DNA from: Sulfurimonadaceae bacterium
GTDB lineage: Bacteria; Campylobacterota; Campylobacteria; Campylobacterales; Sulfurimonadaceae
DNA length: 64,000 nucleotides
Assembly (NCBI GenBank): GCA_028683835.1
Contig: JAQUHB010000008.1
Coordinates: 34,618-98,617 of the forward strand
Direction: 5' to 3'
A model generated the notes under the pieces. The model did no database searches. It saw only the letters and a list, made by a program, of their open reading frames with translations, and was not told the origin of the DNA. A program made the translations under genes and the position numbers. Shown piece by piece: positions 61,120 to 64,000 of this stretch; the stretch's first letter is position 1; the number at the start of each line of letters is the position of its first letter.

Positions 61120-61911
61120 TTAGTAAGTGTATTGTTCACTTGGAAATTCCCTTGATACAACCTCTTTTGCGTATGTTGCAACAGCATCTTTAACGAGTGT
61201 TGCGCCATCAAGATATTTTTTGACAAACTTTGGAGTGAACTCTTCAAAAAGACTCAACATATCTGAAAAAACAAGAACCTGTCCATCTACTCCATTCCCT
61301 GCGCCAATACCGACAACAGGGATTCCAACACTCGCAGCTACTAACGTTGCAACATCCGATTTGACCCCTTCGATGACGATACAAAAAGCACCTGCAAGCT
61401 CAATCTCTTTTGCATCATTCACAAGACTCATCGCACTTCGTTCATCCTTACCTTTGACTTTATAACCGCCCTCACTTCGAACAGACTGAGGAAGCAAACC
61501 AATATGTCCACACACTGCAATACCATTAGATGTCAGATGTTTTACAATCTCGGCTTTATCAGCTCCACCTTCGATTTTCACAGCATCTGCTTGAGTCTCT
61601 TGAAAAACTTTTACGGCATTAGTAAGTGCCTGTTCTTTGGACATATATGTTCCAAAAGGCATATCACAAATCACAAAACTCTCCCTTGCACCTTTACAAA
61701 CTGCATTTGTATGATAGATCATCTGATCCAAAGTCGCACTCAAAGTATCACTTTTACCTGCAAAACTCATGTTCAGACTATCGCCAACAAGAAGAATATC
61801 AGCACTCTCCTCAAACAATTTTGCAAAGAGCGCATCGTAAGCTGTGATCATCACTAAAGGCTTTTCACCTTTGGCATTTAGTATCTTAGAAATAGTCATT
61901 TTTTTCTTCAT
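61120..61911 (-). CDS. panB: 3-methyl-2-oxobutanoate hydroxymethyltransferase
   Basis: The protein is 264 residues from the ATG at 61911. The TIM-barrel has the PanB segments PLVMITAYDALFAKLF, ILLVGDSLNMSFAG near 40-53 (metal Asp), AVKIEGGADKAE near 115, and GIPVVGIGAGNGVDGQVLVFSDML near 195-218. It adds a hydroxymethyl group from methylene-THF in pantothenate synthesis. The open frame runs 51 codons further upstream, but that part is not PanB-like and overlaps the divergent Hpt gene; a second ATG at 61899 is also possible. panC is not adjacent. Confidence 0.94.
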   Translation of the reverse strand: MKKKMTISKILNAKGEKPLVMITAYDALFAKLFEESADILLVGDSLNMSFAGKSDTLSATLDQMIYHTNAVCKGARESFVICDMPFGTYMSKEQALTNAVKVFQETQADAVKIEGGADKAEIVKHLTSNGIAVCGHIGLLPQSVRSEGGYKVKGKDERSAMSLVNDAKEIELAGAFCIVIEGVKSDVATLVAASVGIPVVGIGAGNGVDGQVLVFSDMLSLFEEFTPKFVKKYLDGATLVKDAVATYAKEVVSREFPSEQYTY

Positions 61912-61963
61912 TTCACAATCTTTTTTTGTAAATTTCACTAAAGAGATTTTAACCAAAAAATGA

Positions 61964-61969
61964 TATAAT
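61964..61969 (+). promoter_or_regulatory. Probable -10 element of the Hpt-like gene
   Basis: TATAAT preceded by TGA, 30 bases before the ATG at 61999, with RBS AGGAG (61982-61986) between. The divergent panB promoter must share this short region. Confidence 0.55.
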
Positions 61970-61998
61970 CCAAAGCAATATAGGAGAACTATCACGAT

Positions 61999-62403
61999 AT
62001 GGGTACAAGAAGAGAATTGGAAGCAAACTTCGACTTTGAGATAGTTGACGAATTTTTGGAACATTACTCTATGATGGTTGATATCATGGAACCACTAATT
62101 GTCAACCTTTCAAAAGAGAATAAATACAAAGATGATGTCAATGAACTTTTTCGTATATTTCACAATCTCAAATCAGCTTCCTCTTTTTTAAAACTTGAAT
62201 CGATGATTCGACTTTCGACTTTTGTTGAAAATGCCCTAGAAACACTTCGCAATGAAGAGGGTCCGGCAAATGAAGAGGTGATCACTTGGCTTTTAAATAT
62301 CAGTGATATGTTTGAGAAATGGAATGACGATCTCAAGCTTGATAATGAACTCTCAAAAATAGAGTTCTCCCTATTAAAATTACCCGATTTGGAAAAAATT
62401 TGA
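61999..62403 (+). CDS. Stand-alone Hpt-like phosphotransfer protein
   Basis: The 134-residue helical protein has the Hpt signature FRIFHNLKSASSFLKLESM, with the phosphorylatable histidine near residue 55, in a four-helix bundle of the usual length. There is no kinase or receiver attached. It may carry phosphate from hybrid kinases, such as the two at 25494-29409, to a downstream regulator, although the two loci are more than 30 kb apart and the link is inference. The end overlaps trpA as TTGA. The start has an AGGAG ribosome binding site. Confidence 0.82.
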   Translation: MGTRRELEANFDFEIVDEFLEHYSMMVDIMEPLIVNLSKENKYKDDVNELFRIFHNLKSASSFLKLESMIRLSTFVENALETLRNEEGPANEEVITWLLNISDMFEKWNDDLKLDNELSKIEFSLLKLPDLEKI

Positions 62404-63140
62404 AACAATTAGTAGCTTATATAACATCTTGTTACCCTGAAAAATCTTTTAGTATCGACCTTGCTCTTTCTCTTGGTGCAAATGGCGTTGACTCAGTAGA
62501 ACTCGGAGTTCCCTTTTCTGATCCTGTCGCTGATGGTCCCGTCATAGAAAAAGCGAACCATATTGCACTAGAAAATGGTTTTCGCTTCCAAGATGTTTTA
62601 GAGATCTCAAAAGAGATCGGTGATAAAATAGATACTTTATGGATGGGATATTTTAACCCTTTTTACCAATATGGTATAGATGATCTTCTGAGAAAAGCAA
62701 AGGACTTGCATGTAAGCGGACTCATCATTCCCGATCTTCCATATGAAGAAACGCTTACATATAAAAATATCTTTGATCTTAATAGTGTTGCCAACATCTC
62801 TTTTGTCGCTCCGACAGACTCAAAAGAGCGCATCGCAAAAATTGTAAAAGATGCGAAGAAATTTATCTATATGGTCGCGTACACAGGCATCACAGGTTCT
62901 GGCAAAGCTGAAGATCTTCAACCTTTTATCACATCTATCAAGGAGGTTACTGACACTCCTGCATTTGTTGGTTTTGGTGTTAATGAAAAGAGTGCAAAAG
63001 ATAAAGTCAAGGGCGCTGATGGCGTGATTGTCGGCTCTGCCTTTATCGATATTCTTCTAAAAAATAATCTCAGCTACTCACAAAAAATAGAAGAGTGCTC
63101 AAAACTCGCTTCCATTATAAAAAACGAGATCAACTCTTAA
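62400..63140 (+). CDS. trpA: Tryptophan synthase alpha subunit
   Basis: The 246-residue TIM-barrel protein has VDSVELGVPFSDPVADGPVI near residues 31-50 with the catalytic Glu, the second catalytic Asp in LIIPDLPYEE near 108-117, and the phosphate-binding VGFGVNEKSAKD near 192. It cleaves indole-3-glycerol phosphate to indole and G3P; trpB is not adjacent. The TTG start at 62400 overlaps the Hpt stop by four bases, an unusual neighbour for a trp gene. Confidence 0.95.
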   Translation: MKQLVAYITSCYPEKSFSIDLALSLGANGVDSVELGVPFSDPVADGPVIEKANHIALENGFRFQDVLEISKEIGDKIDTLWMGYFNPFYQYGIDDLLRKAKDLHVSGLIIPDLPYEETLTYKNIFDLNSVANISFVAPTDSKERIAKIVKDAKKFIYMVAYTGITGSGKAEDLQPFITSIKEVTDTPAFVGFGVNEKSAKDKVKGADGVIVGSAFIDILLKNNLSYSQKIEECSKLASIIKNEINS

Positions 63141-63150
63141 ACTCTTTTTT

Positions 63151-63185
63151 CTTACATGTAAGCTTTATAACTCCTTACATGTAAG
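63151..63185 (+). repeat. Two copies of the palindrome CTTACATGTAAG
   Basis: The perfect 12-base palindrome CTTACATGTAAG occurs at 63151-63162 and 63174-63185, with starts 23 bases apart, in the gap between trpA and the small cysteine-containing gene. Further exact copies are inside CDSs at 12248-12259 and 39433-39444. It could be a binding site or a genome-wide repeated word. Confidence 0.6.
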
Positions 63186-63257
63186 TCTCTTACATAATCC
63201 ACGCTTTTAACTTTAATATTGATTATTTATAATTCGCGAAAATAATAAAGGATAATT

Positions 63258-63464
63258 ATGTATACAGTAATCGTAGAAAAACAATGTGGATGTTTTAAAA
63301 AAAGTGGTCACGAAGCTGAAACTAGTTTTGATAATAAAGATGACGCACTTCTTTTTGCAAATGAGCGTAAAAACTTCATGAACAGCGAATGGTGTGGAAA
63401 ACACAACTTTTTTGTTGAAGAAACTGGAGATGATCTTCTTATTAAAATGAATATGGCTGGCTAA
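63258..63464 (+). CDS. Small cysteine-containing protein of unknown function
   Basis: The 68-residue protein has an early CGCF (near residues 10-13) and a later Cys-Gly in SEWCGKHNFFVEE, with acidic and lysine-rich segments and no signal peptide. The TVIVEKQCGCFKKSG opening and the DDALLFANERKNF helix look like a compact fold that may bind a metal. RBS AAGGA lies before ATG. It is not recognised as a named family. It stands between trpA and ssrA, with two palindromes upstream and a hairpin before the ssrA promoter. Confidence 0.75.
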   Translation: MYTVIVEKQCGCFKKSGHEAETSFDNKDDALLFANERKNFMNSEWCGKHNFFVEETGDDLLIKMNMAG

Positions 63465-63495
63465 ATCTATTTACCTAAACTTTACGGAGTTTGGG

Positions 63496-63501
63496 TACAA
63501 T
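63496..63501 (+). promoter_or_regulatory. Probable -10 element of ssrA
   Basis: TACAAT in the extended form GGGTACAAT, ending 10 bases before the first G of tmRNA at 63511. A hairpin-capable repeat lies just upstream (CTAAACT to AGTTTGG, about 63475-63494). Confidence 0.6.
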
Positions 63502-63510
63502 TTCATTTAT

Positions 63511-63887
63511 GGGGACGACATGGCTTCGACAGGATCAGGTCGCTTTTAATTGCATGCCGGACTGAGCATTTCCGTTACGCGGCTCAAACTTGCTTAAACG
63601 CAAACAACACAAATTATCGCCCAGCTTTAGCAGTAGCTTAAGTTTTAACCCCTCCTAACGAGGCGGGCTGCTTCACCTACGGACTCTGGATAAGTAGGAC
63701 TCGAAGTATCACCCTTTATGCAGATATATTTTAGGCTTGTCTCGTCCTAAAATGAACTTTGAGGCTCGTCTTGTGTAACTTTGCAAGTAGTGTGAAACAA
63801 GATTAAACTCAAACAACTTCTCTAAGCATGTAGACGTTAGGAGTAACTTGGTTTTGGACTGCGGTTCGATACCGCACGTCTCCACCA
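63511..63887 (+). ncRNA. ssrA: Transfer-messenger RNA
   Basis: The RNA begins GGGGACGACATGGCTTCGAC, the near-universal tmRNA start, and ends with the tRNA-like part GGTTCGATACCGCACGTCTCC followed by ACCA, with the 3' CCA encoded. The 5' GGGGAC pairs with the 3' GTCTCC to form the acceptor stem. The message part is at 63600-63641: codons for ANNTNYRPALAVA and a TAA stop. The tag resembles those of other Campylobacterota but ends in AVA. With SmpB it rescues stalled ribosomes and marks the nascent protein for proteolysis. Length and features indicate an intact single-piece gene. Confidence 0.96.
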
Positions 63888-64000
63888 AATTATTTTTTAT
63901 CTCTCTCAACAAAACCTTTTTCAAACAATACGGACTCAATCAAAAAAACCTTACGATTTACCAATCTATACTACAAAAGAGGGTAAAATAGCCGTGAAGT

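Noticed and set aside
61912..62064. 51-codon N-terminal extension of panB
   Set aside because: The extension is not PanB-like, has no RBS and overlaps the promoter and first 66 bases of the divergent Hpt-like gene.
63709..63939. 76-codon minus-strand frame over the end of ssrA
   Set aside because: It overlaps the tmRNA tRNA-like end; frames of this kind on ssrA are a known annotation artefact.
1..64000. Prophage, insertion sequence, integron or CRISPR array
   Set aside because: No transposase, integrase, phage structural gene, terminal inverted repeats or spaced direct repeats were seen; gene content is chromosomal core and ordinary accessory genes.

Overview
The window looks like chromosomal DNA of a low-GC member of the Campylobacterota, most likely a Sulfurimonas-type (Sulfurimonadaceae) chemolithotroph. 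This rests on gene content and neighbourhoods: a UPF0323 lipoprotein next to a glutathionylspermidine-synthase-family gene; pssA, a decarboxylase-like gene, ftsH, prmA and cheY in the same order I recall from Campylobacter jejuni; a PEB4-like chaperone close to fructose-bisphosphate aldolase; serS not far from a PflB-like flagellar scaffold; and a large periplasmic molybdoenzyme operon. The species is not identified. I see no prophage, insertion sequence, CRISPR array, rRNA or tRNA. The only certain RNA gene is tmRNA at the right edge.

Layout. 1-8.6 kb: the end of carB, then a tight + strand run (Sua5/YrdC-like protein, lipoprotein, GSP-synthase-like enzyme, thioredoxin-like protein, and a BatA, BatB/C, BatD aerotolerance-type membrane cluster), followed by a 58-residue ORF and an OlsF-like two-domain acyltransferase. 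8.8-10.1 kb: a diguanylate cyclase with a zinc-binding CZB domain. 10.2-18.0 kb: a seven-gene minus-strand operon for a Tat-exported molybdopterin oxidoreductase of the PsrA/TtrA/SoeA type, with its Fe-S subunit, NrfD anchor, TorD-like chaperone, a polyferredoxin, an AroE-like protein and an unknown protein. 18.3-20.6 kb: hisD, a thioredoxin-fold protein and aroK. 20.6-31.4 kb: a cupin, a chemoreceptor with a CxxCH motif, fba, a PLP enzyme, a PEB4-like isomerase, two tandem hybrid histidine kinases, nth and a PAS-GGDEF cyclase.

31.5-40.9 kb: a small lipoprotein, cmoA, a three-gene cassette (class III nucleotide-cyclase-like protein, coiled-coil protein, FapA/DUF342 protein), a repeat-rich intergenic region ahead of a small HTH gene, hup, msrB, a periplasmic cyclophilin, a barrel-like outer membrane protein, serB and metF. 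40.9-49.3 kb: serS, rsuA, a methyltransferase broken at a run of seven A, an L,D-transpeptidase with a YcbK-like partner, a 482-base intergenic region holding a 25-codon ORF with a strong ribosome binding site, and the PflB-like gene. 49.3-64 kb: the pssA to cheY block, hisA-hisH, a PDC-type membrane sensor, a CDF metal exporter, waaC-htrB, an AI-2E family transporter, ruvB, panB, an Hpt-like protein, trpA, a small protein and ssrA.

The genes give a picture of a motile cell that senses redox and metals: a membrane-bound molybdoenzyme for sulfur or other anaerobic substrates, c-di-GMP enzymes, a probable haem chemoreceptor, hybrid kinases with a stand-alone Hpt protein, and envelope lipid enzymes. 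The less explained signals are the 25-codon ORF, which resembles a type I toxin such as Helicobacter AapA; the operator-like repeats before the HTH gene; the poly-A frameshift; and an over-represented palindrome TTACATGTAA. No stretch over 300 bases lacks a gene except 46507-46988, which is described. The last 113 bases after tmRNA show nothing I can name.
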